This document shows positions 18,312 through 27,143 of a stretch of DNA of 64,000 nucleotides, piece after piece. Made by a program: the position numbers and the translations under genes. The stretch comes from Sandaracinaceae bacterium (GTDB lineage: Bacteria > Myxococcota_A > Polyangia > Polyangiales > Sandaracinaceae). The stretch is from positions 124,001-188,000 of the forward strand of contig JAVJQK010000070.1 in the NCBI GenBank assembly GCA_040218145.1. The letters are read 5' to 3'. Position 1 is the stretch's first letter; each line of letters opens with the position of its first letter. The notes beneath the pieces are model-generated. The model was given only the letters and a program-made list of their open reading frames with translations, searched no databases and had not been told where the DNA came from.

Positions 18312-19963
18312 CCGACGAGGCGCAGAAGAGCCGGCGCAAGCGCTCGGCGTTCGTGGTCCTGGTCATCGCCATCCTCGTGATGCCCTGGCTCGGGCCGGGC
18401 CCTCTGCTCGCCGCGCTCGTGCTCGCGGCCGCGCTCATCGGGATGCCGCTGTTCGCGCTCGTCGGCACCGTCACGATCGCTTGCTTCCTCCTCTTCACGC
18501 AGGACAAGGAGGGGCTCGAGGATCTCGTCAACCTCGTCGAGCGCATCAACGAGCTGGGCGACACGGAGAACCTGCTCGCGGTGCCGCTCTTCATGTTGAG
18601 CGGCTCGATCATGGCGCGCGGCGAGATCTCCAGCCGCCTGATCGACTTCTCCAAAGCGATGATCGGGTGGCTGCCCGGTGGCCTCGCGGTCAGCGCGGTG
18701 GTGGCGTGCATGCTCTTCGCCGCGATCAGCGGCTCGAGCCCGGCCACCGTGGTCGCGATCGGCGCGTTCATGGCGCCGACCCTGATCAAGAACGGCTACA
18801 AGGAGGAGTTCGCCCACGGCCTGCTGACCTCGTCCGGGTCTCTTGGCATCCTGATCCCGCCGTCGATCCCGATGATCCTCTACCCGCTGATCAACCAGCG
18901 GGCGGGCATCGAGACGTCGAGGCTCTTCGCGGCCGGCTTCGGCCCGGGCCTCGTCATCGGCGGCATCCTCGCGGGCTACTGCATCTACCGCGGCATCGTC
19001 GGCAACTCGAAGCGGCAGCCCTTCAGCCTGAAGGTGCTCGGCGAGGCCTTCGTCGACGGCTTCTGGTCACTGCTCTTCCCGCTGCTGATCCTGGGCGGCA
19101 TCTACACCGGCTTCTTCACGGTCGTGGAGGCGTCCGGCATCAGCGTCGTCTACGCCATCGCGGTCGAGGTCTACATCCACCGCGCGCTCGAGCTGAAGGA
19201 GATCCCGAAGATCGTCCAGGAGACGGGCGTCATCCTCGGCTCCCTGCTCGTCATCATGGTCGCGGCGCTCGCCTTCAGCGAGTTCCTCCACCTCGAGCGC
19301 ATCCCGGACGTCGCCGTGGAGTGGATCCAGTCGCTGAACCTCTCGCCCATCGCGTTCCTGCTCATCCTGAACCTGCTGCTGCTCGTGGTCGGGACGCTGA
19401 TGGACATCCTCAGCGCGATGTTCCTCTTCGTGCCGCTGCTCGCGCCGATCGCGGAGTCGATGGGCGTCGACCCGATGCACTTCGGGATCATCTTCATCGT
19501 GAACCTCGAGATCGGCTACCTGACCCCGCCGGTCGGCCTGAACCTCTTCGTCGCCTCGACCCTCTTCAACAAGCCGCTCGGGCACATGATCCGCTCGGTG
19601 GGGCCGTTCATCGGCCTCATGTTCATCGGGCTGATGCTCATCACGTACTTCCCGGCGCTCTCGGTCGGGCTCGGCAACATCATCACCGGCGACACCGAGC
19701 CGGAGACCTCCGCGCCGAGCAGCCCGGGCCAGCCGCTGCCCGACCTGCCCGACGATGAGATGCCGAGCATGGACGACATGATGGACGAGGCGGACCTCGA
19801 GGACGGCGACGAAGGCGTGCAGTCCATGGAAGAGATGATGCAAGAGCTCGAGGGCCTGGACGCCGACGGCGAAGAGGACCCTGGCGCCGAAGCCCCCGCC
19901 CCACGCGAGCCCGACCGCGTCATGACCATGGAAGAGATGATGGAGGCCGCGGACGTCGAGTAG
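18308..19963 (+). CDS. TRAP transporter large permease (DctM-type) with acidic Met-rich tail
   Basis: ATG 18308 overlaps the DctQ stop, so the pair is coupled. Of 551 residues, about 1-460 form the typical multi-helix DctM channel: F-A-A-I-S-G-S-S-P-A-T-V-V-A-I-G near residue 140, then S-G-S-L-G-I-L-I-P-P-S-I-P and N-L-E-I-G-Y-L-T-P-P-V-G-L-N-L-F. Residues about 465-551 are an added tail rich in Asp, Glu, Met and Pro with three related units (M-D-D-M-M, M-E-E-M-M, M-E-E-M-M). DctM normally stops at about 425-430 residues. It is an inner-membrane transport subunit; the substrate is unknown because the binding protein is missing. The tail may be a cytoplasmic interaction segment. Confidence 0.9.
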   Translation: MTDEAQKSRRKRSAFVVLVIAILVMPWLGPGPLLAALVLAAALIGMPLFALVGTVTIACFLLFTQDKEGLEDLVNLVERINELGDTENLLAVPLFMLSGSIMARGEISSRLIDFSKAMIGWLPGGLAVSAVVACMLFAAISGSSPATVVAIGAFMAPTLIKNGYKEEFAHGLLTSSGSLGILIPPSIPMILYPLINQRAGIETSRLFAAGFGPGLVIGGILAGYCIYRGIVGNSKRQPFSLKVLGEAFVDGFWSLLFPLLILGGIYTGFFTVVEASGISVVYAIAVEVYIHRALELKEIPKIVQETGVILGSLLVIMVAALAFSEFLHLERIPDVAVEWIQSLNLSPIAFLLILNLLLLVVGTLMDILSAMFLFVPLLAPIAESMGVDPMHFGIIFIVNLEIGYLTPPVGLNLFVASTLFNKPLGHMIRSVGPFIGLMFIGLMLITYFPALSVGLGNIITGDTEPETSAPSSPGQPLPDLPDDEMPSMDDMMDEADLEDGDEGVQSMEEMMQELEGLDADGEEDPGAEAPAPREPDRVMTMEEMMEAADVE

Positions 19964-20000
19964 CGAATCGGCGGTCCCGACCTCATCCTCACGAGGAGCG

Positions 20001-21125
20001 ATGAACCTCGGGACCACGATCGTGCTCTGCCTCTTCGGCGCCTTCGCCACGAGCGTGATCCTGCGCCTGCGGCGGCGGGGTCGCGCCGCCTTCGACGGCC
20101 ACCTGACCCCTCGAGACCGCCGCCTGGTCGGCGCGACCGCGTTCTACCTCGTGGTGCCGTCCCTCGCGCTCCTCGCCCAGGGTGCGCAACTCGGCTTGCT
20201 GCACGCGATGGGCGCGCGCGTCACGCACGCCGAGACCTGGGTCTACTGGGGTTTCATCGAGGCCGACGGGCCGCCAGCCCTGCGCGCGGCCGGGCTCGCC
20301 GCGTCGCCGCTCCTGCTGATCGTCGCCTTGCTCGTCCTCGTCGGCTGGACCCGGCTTCGCCCCTCGCGCGCCGCCGTCAATCACCTGCGCCTCGAGAGCG
20401 CGCGCCTGCTGACGATGATCGTGTTCGGCGTGCAGCCCGTGGTGTCCCTGCTGAGCCGGCGCGGTGCCCACTGGGAGCTCCGCGAGCTCGCGAACGGCTG
20501 GCGCGAGGGGAGCGGAGACGCGGGGCTGCTCGTCTTCGGGGTGATCGCCGCCTTCGCGTTCTGGAGGCTCCGCAGCGCGCGAGGGCTCTGGGCCCTGGCC
20601 AGCCCGCTCCACGACGCCACCGACCGGGCGAAGCGCGCGCTCGAGCGAGACGCGATGGACGCGGACGCGCTGCGGGCCCTCGGGGCGGCCCAGCTCGCCA
20701 TGGGCCATCCCGACGCCGAGGAGACGCTCACGCGCGCCTGGGCGGTGGCGCCCGAGGATCCGCGCGTGGCCTTGTTGCTGGGCCGCGCAGCGGCGATGCG
20801 AGGCGACGCGAGCGAGGCCAGCGAGCACCTGCGGCGCGCAGGGCAGCTCCTCGAGGCCACGGACGATGACCCCGCGCTCTTCTTCGAGATCGCGCTCGCC
20901 CTCGGCGCGGCCCGGCTCCAGCTCGGCGACGCGGAGGGGGCCATCCTGACCGCGGAGGCGGCGCGCGAGGCGGCGCCGCGGGATCTGCGCGCCGCGATCG
21001 TGCTCGCCGACGCGCTCGCGCTCGATGGCCAGAGCGCGGAGGCGCGGCGGACCCTCGAGGCGATCCGAGATCGGGCGGCGGGGGCCCTCAGACGCCAGAT
21101 CGATCGGCGCCTGCGCGGGCTCTGA
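20001..21125 (+). CDS. Membrane protein with TPR-like C-terminal domain
   Basis: ATG 20001 follows GAGGAG. The 374 residues include an N-terminal helix (T-I-V-L-C-L-F-G-A-F-A-T-S-V-I-L), two or three more hydrophobic helices to about residue 200 (including S-P-L-L-L-I-V-A-L-L-V-L-V-G-W), and a soluble C-terminal part of repeated Ala-rich helix pairs resembling tetratricopeptide repeats (A-L-R-A-L-G-A-A-Q-L-A-M-G-H-P-D-A-E-E-T, and A-R-L-Q-L-G-D-A-E-G-A-I-L-T-A-E). It lies 37 bp after the TRAP permease on the same strand and may be in that transcript, but no functional link can be shown. Likely a membrane-anchored scaffold. It converges with the kinase gene. Confidence 0.75.
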   Translation: MNLGTTIVLCLFGAFATSVILRLRRRGRAAFDGHLTPRDRRLVGATAFYLVVPSLALLAQGAQLGLLHAMGARVTHAETWVYWGFIEADGPPALRAAGLAASPLLLIVALLVLVGWTRLRPSRAAVNHLRLESARLLTMIVFGVQPVVSLLSRRGAHWELRELANGWREGSGDAGLLVFGVIAAFAFWRLRSARGLWALASPLHDATDRAKRALERDAMDADALRALGAAQLAMGHPDAEETLTRAWAVAPEDPRVALLLGRAAAMRGDASEASEHLRRAGQLLEATDDDPALFFEIALALGAARLQLGDAEGAILTAEAAREAAPRDLRAAIVLADALALDGQSAEARRTLEAIRDRAAGALRRQIDRRLRGL

Positions 21126-21130
21126 CGCGC

Positions 21131-23020
21131 TCAGCCGGCGACGCGGCGCAGCAGCGCGACGACGCGCTCCGCCTCAAACGGCTTGCGCAGCACGGGCTGC
21201 TTCACCTTGGCGAGGAACCTCTCGACCGAGGGCCGCGCGCTGCCCCCCGTGACGAACACCACGCGGCTCGCCATCTCGGGGCGCTCCCGCCCGAGCCGCT
21301 CGTACAGCTCGATCCCGTTCGTGCCCGGGAGCATCACGTCCAGGAAGATCGCGTCCGGCGACTCTTGCGCGATGAGCGCCAGGCCAGCGTCGGCGTCCAG
21401 CGCGGTGAAGACCTCGTGGTCCGGGACGAGCAGGCGCTCGAGCGCGCGGAGGAACGCCGGCTCGTCGTCGATCACGACTACCTTGCGCGACTCGACCCGG
21501 GACGGCGGGGCGCGACGCGCGGGGCTCGCGGGCGTGAGCGCGCGGCGCATGGTGGGCAGGCGCACCCGGAACACGCTGCCCTCTCCGAGCTCGCTCTCCA
21601 CGGTGATCTCCCCGCCGAGCTCGGTCACGACCGAGTGGCAGATGGAGAGCCCGAGGCCGGTCCCCGTGCCCACGGGCTTGGTCGTGAAGAAGGGATCGAA
21701 GACCTGGGCGAGGTCTGCTTCGGCGATGCCGCCCCCGTCGTCCTCGACCGTGACCTCGACCGCCACCTCCCCGATGGGGCGGGCGCCGAGTCGCACCGTG
21801 CCGGTCTTCTTGATCTCGAGCGCGTGCGCGGCGTTGATGAGGAGGTTGACGAACACCTGCTCGAGCTGCGCGGCGTCGCCGCGGACGGGGAGCAGACCGT
21901 CGGGCACCTCGAGCTCGAGGCGGCCGTACTGACGCACCTCGTGCGAGGTCATGCGCGCGGCGGCCTCGAGCACCTCCGCCATGTCGGCCACCGAGGGGCC
22001 GGTCGCCCCGTCCGCCTTCGAGAAGGCCTTGAGATGTCGGACCGTCGCCGCGACCCGGTCCACGCCGTGCCGGACGTCATCGAGCATGCGGCGGAGCTGC
22101 TCGAGCGACGAGCCTCCCCGCTCCAGCATGCGCTCGATCGCGTCGACGCCGAGCATCATGAACGCGAGCGGGTTGTTGATCTCGTGGGCCACGCCCGCCG
22201 CCATCGTGCCGAGCGCGGCGAGCCGGTCGGCGCGCATCAGCTGCGCTTGCAGCCGCCGGCTCTCGGTCACGTCGCGCGCGAAGCCGACCACCGCGGGCCC
22301 GTTCTCGTCGTCGAAGAGGATCGACGTGACCTCGACCACGAGCGCGCGCCCGTCTTCGGCCCGCGCCCGATACTCGTGAGGCCCCAGCGCCGGCCCGCCG
22401 ATCTCGAGGGTGGCCACGCGCTGGCCCATCGTGCGGTAGTCGTCCGGATGCAGGAACTCGGCGAACGAGCGCCCCACGAGCCGCTCGGGATCCCCGACGC
22501 CGAGCAGCCGCGCGGCGGCCGGGTTCGCGTACACGATCTCGCGCTCGCGGCTCATCACGATCCCGTCGGGCGCGGACGCGATCAGCGCGCGGAGGCGGGT
22601 CTCGCTCCGGCGCAGGTCTTCTTCGGTCTTCCGGCGCTGGCGCAGATCGCGGACGAAGACCACCGACGCGGGCGCGTCCTCGAGCGAGACGGTGGAGAAG
22701 CCGAGCTCGACCGGGACGCGCTCCCCGCTCGGGTCGACGACATGCGTCTGGAGCAGGGTGGGCGTCGCGCTGCCGTCGCGTTGCGCCGCGAGCAGGGCGG
22801 TGAGCTCCTCGACCGCCTCCTCGGGGACCATCGCCATCGGGTCGTGGGCCATCGCCTCGTCGACGGACAAGCCGATGATCTCCGCCGCGCGGCTGGACAC
22901 GTAGACGTTGCGCACCTCGGGGCTCAGACGCGTCACGAAGACGCCGAGCCCCGCGTTCTCCGCGGCCGCCAGCACCGCGTCGCCGAGGCCGGGGACGTCT
23001 CGCGGGGGAGTGCTCGCCAC
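21131..23020 (-). CDS. Hybrid PAS-sensor histidine kinase with C-terminal receiver
   Basis: The domains in order, in about 629 residues, are: PAS (about 15-125), second PAS (about 135-250, with L-I-A-S-A-P-D-G-I-V and P-A-A-A-R-L-L-G), HisKA with phospho-acceptor His in V-A-H-E-I-N-N-P-L-A-F, HATPase (V-T-V-E-D-D-G-G-G-I, then F-F-T-T-K-P-V-G-T-G-T-G-L-G-L) and a receiver with phospho-Asp in F-L-D-V-M-L-P-G-T-N-G. There are no transmembrane helices, so it senses in the cytoplasm. The attached receiver suggests a phosphorelay or self-regulation, and no output regulator is adjacent. The start is uncertain: GTG 23020 is used, and a TTG at 23056 would add 12 residues. It is divergent from dnaX. 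Confidence 0.9.
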   Translation of the reverse strand: MASTPPRDVPGLGDAVLAAAENAGLGVFVTRLSPEVRNVYVSSRAAEIIGLSVDEAMAHDPMAMVPEEAVEELTALLAAQRDGSATPTLLQTHVVDPSGERVPVELGFSTVSLEDAPASVVFVRDLRQRRKTEEDLRRSETRLRALIASAPDGIVMSREREIVYANPAAARLLGVGDPERLVGRSFAEFLHPDDYRTMGQRVATLEIGGPALGPHEYRARAEDGRALVVEVTSILFDDENGPAVVGFARDVTESRRLQAQLMRADRLAALGTMAAGVAHEINNPLAFMMLGVDAIERMLERGGSSLEQLRRMLDDVRHGVDRVAATVRHLKAFSKADGATGPSVADMAEVLEAAARMTSHEVRQYGRLELEVPDGLLPVRGDAAQLEQVFVNLLINAAHALEIKKTGTVRLGARPIGEVAVEVTVEDDGGGIAEADLAQVFDPFFTTKPVGTGTGLGLSICHSVVTELGGEITVESELGEGSVFRVRLPTMRRALTPASPARRAPPSRVESRKVVVIDDEPAFLRALERLLVPDHEVFTALDADAGLALIAQESPDAIFLDVMLPGTNGIELYERLGRERPEMASRVVFVTGGSARPSVERFLAKVKQPVLRKPFEAERVVALLRRVAG

Positions 23021-23097
23021 GCCCCGATTGTCCCCGCCGACGGGGCTGGCGGTCAACGGTCGCGACGCGGCGCGGCTCTGCTACAGTTCCCGGCCTC

Positions 23098-25263
23098 ATG
23101 GCGTACACGGTCCTGGCACGAAAATACCGTCCGCAGACCTTCGCCGACCTCGTCGGCCAGGAGCACGTCACCCGTACGCTCTCCAACGCCATCGCGTCGG
23201 ACCGTGTGGCCCACGCGTTCCTGTTCACGGGCGTGCGCGGCGTCGGCAAGACGACCACCGCGCGCATCCTCGCCAAGGCGCTGTGCTGCGAGAACGGCCC
23301 CACGCCCGAGCCGTGCGGGACCTGCGACGTGTGCGTCGACATCACCGCCGGGCGCGACACCGACGTGCTCGAGATGGACGGCGCCTCGAACAACAGCGTC
23401 GAGGACGTGCGACGACTGCAAGAGTCGCTCCCCTACCGGCCTCAGCGCGACCGCTTCAAGGTGGTGATCGTCGACGAGGTCCACATGCTCTCGACCGGCG
23501 CCTTCAACGCGTTCCTGAAGACGCTCGAGGAGCCCCCGGACCACGTCAAGTTCATCTTCGCGACCACGGAGATCCACAAGGTCCCCGTGACCATCCGGTC
23601 GCGCTGCCAGCGCTATGACTTCCGGCTCATCCCGCAGGCGGTGGTCAGCCGCCGCGTGCGCGAGATCCTCGCCTCGGAGTCGATCACCGCGGACGACGCC
23701 GCGGTCGCCATCGTGGCGCGCGAGGCGGCGGGCTCCATGCGCGACGCGCTCACGCTGCTCGACCAGATCGTGGCCTTCGGCGGCGAGAGCCTGCAGGGCG
23801 AAGAGGTCGCGCGCGTGCTCGGCATCGCGGACCGCGAGGTCGTGCACCGGATCGCGGCCGCGACCCTCGACGGCGACGGCGCGGCCGTGCTCGAGCACGT
23901 CGACCAGCTCGCGTCCAACGGGCTGGACATGCTGCACTTCGCGCGGCAGCTCCTCGAGCTCTATCGAGACATGGTGGTGCTCCAGGTTTCGGGTCTGGAC
24001 ACCGAGCTCGTCTCGATGGTCGACGAGGAGCGCAAGCGCACGGCCGAGGTGGGCGCCTCGGTCGATCTCCAGGAGCTCCAGCGCGCCTTCGCGGGCTTCT
24101 CCAAGGTGGTCGAGGACGTCGCCCAGTCGGGCACGCCGCGGACCACGCTCGAGATGGGGCTCGTGCGCCTCGCCACCCGCCCCCCGCTGCGCCCCCTCGC
24201 GGAGCTGGTCGCGCGGCTCGAGGAGATCGAGCGCCGCAGCGGCGGCGGAGGCGGAGGCGGCGGCGGGGGCAGGGCGCCACGCGGCGGCGGCGCGAGCCGA
24301 GGCGGCCCTCCCCCGGGAGGGGCACGCGCGGCCGGGGCCGACGCCGCGCCCACCGCCCGCGAGAGCGCGCGCACCGGCCCCGCGAGCGAGGCCGCGGCCC
24401 AGCCCAGCGCGGCGACGCACGGCGCGAGACAGGCCAGCGCGGCCCAGTCCAGCGCGGCCCAGACCAGCGCGGCCCAGTCCGGCGCGGCCCAGTCCGGCGC
24501 GGCCCAGCCCAGCGCGGCCCAGTCCGGCGCGGCCCAGTCCGGCGCAGCCCAGTCCAGCGCGACCGGCGCTGGCGCGAGCCAGTCCAGCGCGAACGGCGCT
24601 GGCACGAAGGCCGGGGGGACGCCGGCCGCGCGCGAGACGGCGACCGACTCGGCGGCGCCCGCTCGGACGAACGACGCGAAGCCCCACGCCACGCGCGACG
24701 CGCAGCCCGTCGAATCTCCCGCGGCGAGGCCGGTCGCCACCCCGCGTCAGGCCGCGCCCGGTCGATCCAGCCCGCCGTCCCCCGCCCCGCAGACGCAGTC
24801 TCCGCGCCCCGCGGCCGCGCCGACGCGAGGTGGCCCGAGCGCACCCGCGGACGGGGTCGACCCGCGGCTCTGGGAGAAGGTCGTCAGCGCGCTCATGGAC
24901 GCGAAGCCGGCGCTCGGCGCGCTCCTGAAGCACGGAGTGCCGAAGGTGCTGAACGCGGAGCGGCTGGTCATGGCGTTCCCGCCCGAGTCCTTCTTCGGCC
25001 GGCAGGCGGAGACCCACGACGCCCGGGCCGGCGTCTCGGAGGTGGCGGCGCGCGTTCTGGGCGGCCGCCCCGAGGTGGTGATCACCTACGCGGTCGAAGC
25101 GGTCGAGCAGGGCAAGACCCTCGTTCAGGTCGAACAAGAGAGACGGGACGCGCGCATCGAAGCGACGCGAGAGAAGGCGCTCAGCCATCCGGTGGTGAAG
25201 GAAGCGGCGGCGCTCTTCGCGATCCCGACCGAGAGCCTCCGCGTACACGTGGAGCTGGAGTAG
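23098..25263 (+). CDS. dnaX: DNA polymerase III subunits gamma/tau
   Basis: The 721-residue protein has the clamp-loader AAA+ core at about residues 1-370: Y-R-P-Q-T-F near the start, Walker A G-V-R-G-V-G-K-T-T-T, four Cys of the zinc module (C-C-E-N-G, then C-G-T-C-D-V-C), V-I-V-D-E-V-H-M-L and S-R-C-Q-R-Y-D-F. A Gly-rich stretch and a long Ala/Ser/Gln-rich linker with tandem five-residue units (about 447-486) follow, then a C-terminal domain (about 575-721). It loads the beta clamp and organises the replisome. No A-rich frameshift slippery site typical of E. coli dnaX was seen, so production of a short gamma form is not supported. It heads the conserved dnaX-ybaB-recR operon. Confidence 0.97.
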   Translation: MAYTVLARKYRPQTFADLVGQEHVTRTLSNAIASDRVAHAFLFTGVRGVGKTTTARILAKALCCENGPTPEPCGTCDVCVDITAGRDTDVLEMDGASNNSVEDVRRLQESLPYRPQRDRFKVVIVDEVHMLSTGAFNAFLKTLEEPPDHVKFIFATTEIHKVPVTIRSRCQRYDFRLIPQAVVSRRVREILASESITADDAAVAIVAREAAGSMRDALTLLDQIVAFGGESLQGEEVARVLGIADREVVHRIAAATLDGDGAAVLEHVDQLASNGLDMLHFARQLLELYRDMVVLQVSGLDTELVSMVDEERKRTAEVGASVDLQELQRAFAGFSKVVEDVAQSGTPRTTLEMGLVRLATRPPLRPLAELVARLEEIERRSGGGGGGGGGGRAPRGGGASRGGPPPGGARAAGADAAPTARESARTGPASEAAAQPSAATHGARQASAAQSSAAQTSAAQSGAAQSGAAQPSAAQSGAAQSGAAQSSATGAGASQSSANGAGTKAGGTPAARETATDSAAPARTNDAKPHATRDAQPVESPAARPVATPRQAAPGRSSPPSPAPQTQSPRPAAAPTRGGPSAPADGVDPRLWEKVVSALMDAKPALGALLKHGVPKVLNAERLVMAFPPESFFGRQAETHDARAGVSEVAARVLGGRPEVVITYAVEAVEQGKTLVQVEQERRDARIEATREKALSHPVVKEAAALFAIPTESLRVHVELE
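24436..24555 (+). repeat. Eight tandem 15-bp units inside dnaX
   Basis: Eight consecutive 15-base units of the form (A/G)GCGCGGCCCAGTCC with one or two changes each, encoding [S/G]-A-A-Q-[S/P/T] repeats in the tau linker. All units keep frame, so gain or loss of copies would only change linker length. Confidence 0.9.
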
Positions 25264-25267
25264 ACAC

Positions 25268-25606
25268 ATGGCGAAGAAGAAGGGCTCTCACTTCCGCGGC
25301 GGAATGGGCGAGCTGATGCGCCAGGCGAGCCGCCTGCAGCGCAAGATCGAGGTCCGGAAGAAGGAGCTCGAGAACGAGACGGTCGAGGCCTCGGCGGGCA
25401 ACGACCAGGTCAAGGTCGTGGCGAACGGCGCGGGCGAGCTCGTCCGGGTCGTGATCGATCCCGAGCTGCTGAAGGGCGAGGACCTCGACATGGTCCAGGA
25501 CCTCGTCGTCGCGGCGTCGAACGCGGCGCTGACCAAGGCCAACGAGATGGTCGACGCGGAGATCGAGAAGGTCACCGGCGGGCTGAAGATCCCCGGGCTC
25601 GTGTGA
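25268..25606 (+). CDS. YbaB/EbfC-family nucleoid-associated protein
   Basis: This 112-residue protein fits the family length and pattern: a basic start followed by F-R-G-G-M-G-E-L-M-R-Q-A, a helix rich in Lys/Glu (L-Q-R-K-I-E-V-R-K-K-E-L-E-N-E), then V-E-A-S-A-G-N-D-Q-V-K-V-V-A-N-G, R-V-V-I-D-P-E-L-L and A-A-L-T-K-A-N-E-M. YbaB proteins are dimeric tweezer-shaped DNA-binding proteins of the nucleoid. It sits 4 bp after dnaX and 4 bp before recR, the arrangement conserved across bacteria, so the three are one transcript. Confidence 0.95.
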   Translation: MAKKKGSHFRGGMGELMRQASRLQRKIEVRKKELENETVEASAGNDQVKVVANGAGELVRVVIDPELLKGEDLDMVQDLVVAASNAALTKANEMVDAEIEKVTGGLKIPGLV

Positions 25607-25610
25607 GCGC

Positions 25611-26207
25611 GTGACCGAAGACGACCCCATCGGCGCGCTGGTCACCCTGCTCTCGCGCCTGCCGGGCATCGGCGAGAGGACCGCGACGCGCCTCGCGCAT
25701 CACGTCCTCGCCGGTGACCCGGACTACGCGCACGCGCTGGGGACGAGCCTCGCCGAGATCCACGATCGCGTGCAGCAGTGCGACCGGTGCGGGAACTTCT
25801 GCGCCGGGCCGCTCTGCCGCATCTGCAGGGACCCCAAGCGCGACGAGAGCGTGATCTGCGTCGTCGCGCGCGTGCCCGACCTGAGCGCCATCGAGAAGAG
25901 CGGCTCCTTCCGCGGCCGCTACCACGTGCTGCACGGCCTGCTCGCGCCCCTCGACGGCGTCGGGCCGGACAAGCTCCCCCTCGACGCGCTCGTGGCCCGC
26001 GTCCGCGAGGGCGAGGTGAAGGAGATCGTCGCCGCCACGCCGCTCAGCGTCGAAGGCGAGGCCACCGCCCTCTACCTCGCGCAGGTCATGCGCCCCCACG
26101 GCGTCCGCGTCTCCCGCATCGCGAGCGGCATCCCGCACGGCGGCGAGCTGGAGTACGCCGACCAGGTCACCGTGGGCCGCGCGTTCGAGGGCCGACGCGA
26201 GCTCTGA
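25611..26207 (+). CDS. recR: Recombination mediator RecR
   Basis: GTG 25611 gives 198 residues, the usual RecR length. The helix-hairpin-helix is L-S-R-L-P-G-I-G-E-R-T-A-T-R-L-A. The zinc finger is C-D-R-C-G-N-F-C (residues about 57-64) with C-R-I-C nearby. The Toprim part has G-R-Y-H-V-L-H-G-L-L-A-P-L-D-G-V-G-P and then R-I-A-S-G-I-P-H-G-G-E-L-E-Y-A-D near the end. RecR works with RecF/RecO to load RecA on gapped DNA. It is the third gene of the dnaX cluster, and the spacer after it (26208-26412) has a 7-bp G/C hairpin at 26314-26340 that could weakly end the transcript. Confidence 0.97.
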   Translation: MTEDDPIGALVTLLSRLPGIGERTATRLAHHVLAGDPDYAHALGTSLAEIHDRVQQCDRCGNFCAGPLCRICRDPKRDESVICVVARVPDLSAIEKSGSFRGRYHVLHGLLAPLDGVGPDKLPLDALVARVREGEVKEIVAATPLSVEGEATALYLAQVMRPHGVRVSRIASGIPHGGELEYADQVTVGRAFEGRREL

Positions 26208-26412
26208 GCCGATGGCGCGCCCCAGGATCTCAGGGCCCTTCCCAAGAGCCAGAACGTGTGTGGTATCCTCGCTGGAATGATCCGAGCAACCAGGCCTTTC
26301 GATTGCTGCGGAACGGCGCGCACTCGTGTCCTTCGCGCCGCGATCATTGGGTTGGACTCGTCGAGATAGCGATGGATTTCGCATCTCAGGATGTGATGAG
26401 AAGGAGTGTGGT

Positions 26413-27021
26413 ATGCGAGGAATCTTGTTGGTTTCGTGCTTGGGAATGGCCCTCCTCGGTTGCGATGACGGCGTCGAAGACACCGACAGCGGCACGACCG
26501 AGATGGATGGTGGAACGAGCGGGCTCGACTGCACCGAGGTGTGCGAGGCCAAGTTCATGGAGTGCGGCGCTCCTCCGATGGTCATGGGCGCTCAGTGCCC
26601 GATGGTCTGTGGAACCAGCCCGACTGATGAGCAGCTCACCTGTCTGCAGGGTGAAGAGTGTCCGAGCGTGATGCAGGGCGTATTCAACGGGATGTACCCA
26701 TGTGACATCACCGTCATGCGCCCCGACAGCGGCGTCCCGACGGACAGCGGCACGCCCGACGACGCCGGCACCACGGATGACGCGGGCGCGGACACCGACG
26801 CCGGCACGGACGACGGTGGCATGGGCGTCAACTGCGAAGACCGCTGCGTGGCCAAGCTGCTCGCGTGTGGCGCGCCCAGCGAGACGATGGCGCGGGGCCG
26901 CTGCATGGCGAACTGCTCGGACACGACGATGGAGAGCGACGTGATGTGTCTCGAGATGGCTTCGTGCGACGACATCCGCACGACCGGCATGATGGGCCAG
27001 CCCCTGCCCTGCTTCGAGTGA
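26413..27021 (+). CDS. Cys-rich lipoprotein with two repeated modules
   Basis: ATG 26413 is preceded by AAGGAG seven bases upstream. The 202-residue product has a lipoprotein signal (lipobox A-L-L-G-C near residue 17), then a Thr/Asp/Gly linker. Two similar Cys-rich modules follow: residues about 37-95 (C-T-E-V-C-E-A-K-F-M-E-C-G-A-P, then C-P-M-V-C, C-L-Q-G-E-E-C) and about 138-200 (C-E-D-R-C-V-A-K-L-L-A-C-G-A-P, then C-M-A-N-C, C-L-E-M-A-S-C). They are separated by a Thr/Asp/Ala low-complexity spacer. Internal duplication with six matching Cys per module is evident. It is likely surface-anchored and disulfide-bonded. The function is unknown. A strong terminator follows. Confidence 0.82.
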   Translation: MRGILLVSCLGMALLGCDDGVEDTDSGTTEMDGGTSGLDCTEVCEAKFMECGAPPMVMGAQCPMVCGTSPTDEQLTCLQGEECPSVMQGVFNGMYPCDITVMRPDSGVPTDSGTPDDAGTTDDAGADTDAGTDDGGMGVNCEDRCVAKLLACGAPSETMARGRCMANCSDTTMESDVMCLEMASCDDIRTTGMMGQPLPCFE

Positions 27022-27048
27022 GCCTCGGCTGAGAAGCGCGCGAGCTCA

Positions 27049-27094
27049 AAAGAGAAGAGCCTCGGTTTCAATCGAAACCGGGGCTCTTCTCTTT
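27049..27094. terminator. Strong bidirectional hairpin terminator
   Basis: A 21-bp stem with one G-U pair and a 4-base loop (AATC): the left arm starts AAAGAGAAGAGCC and the right arm ends GGCTCTTCTCTTT. A-rich and T-rich ends give a U tract for transcripts from either side. It lies between the convergent lipoprotein gene (ending 27021) and cupin-like gene (ending 27144), so it can serve both. Confidence 0.92.
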
Positions 27095-27143
27095 CCGTCG
27101 CGCTCCCGCCGGGAGCCGCTCGATCACGGGGCTCAGCTCAGCA

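Noticed and set aside
24421-24620. CRISPR-like regular repeats.
   Set aside because: Units are 15 bp with no spacers and lie in frame within dnaX.
23053-25269. Long open frame opposite dnaX, covering its whole length.
   Set aside because: Low-complexity Arg/Gly/Leu composition and no start context; dnaX motifs on the + strand explain the region.
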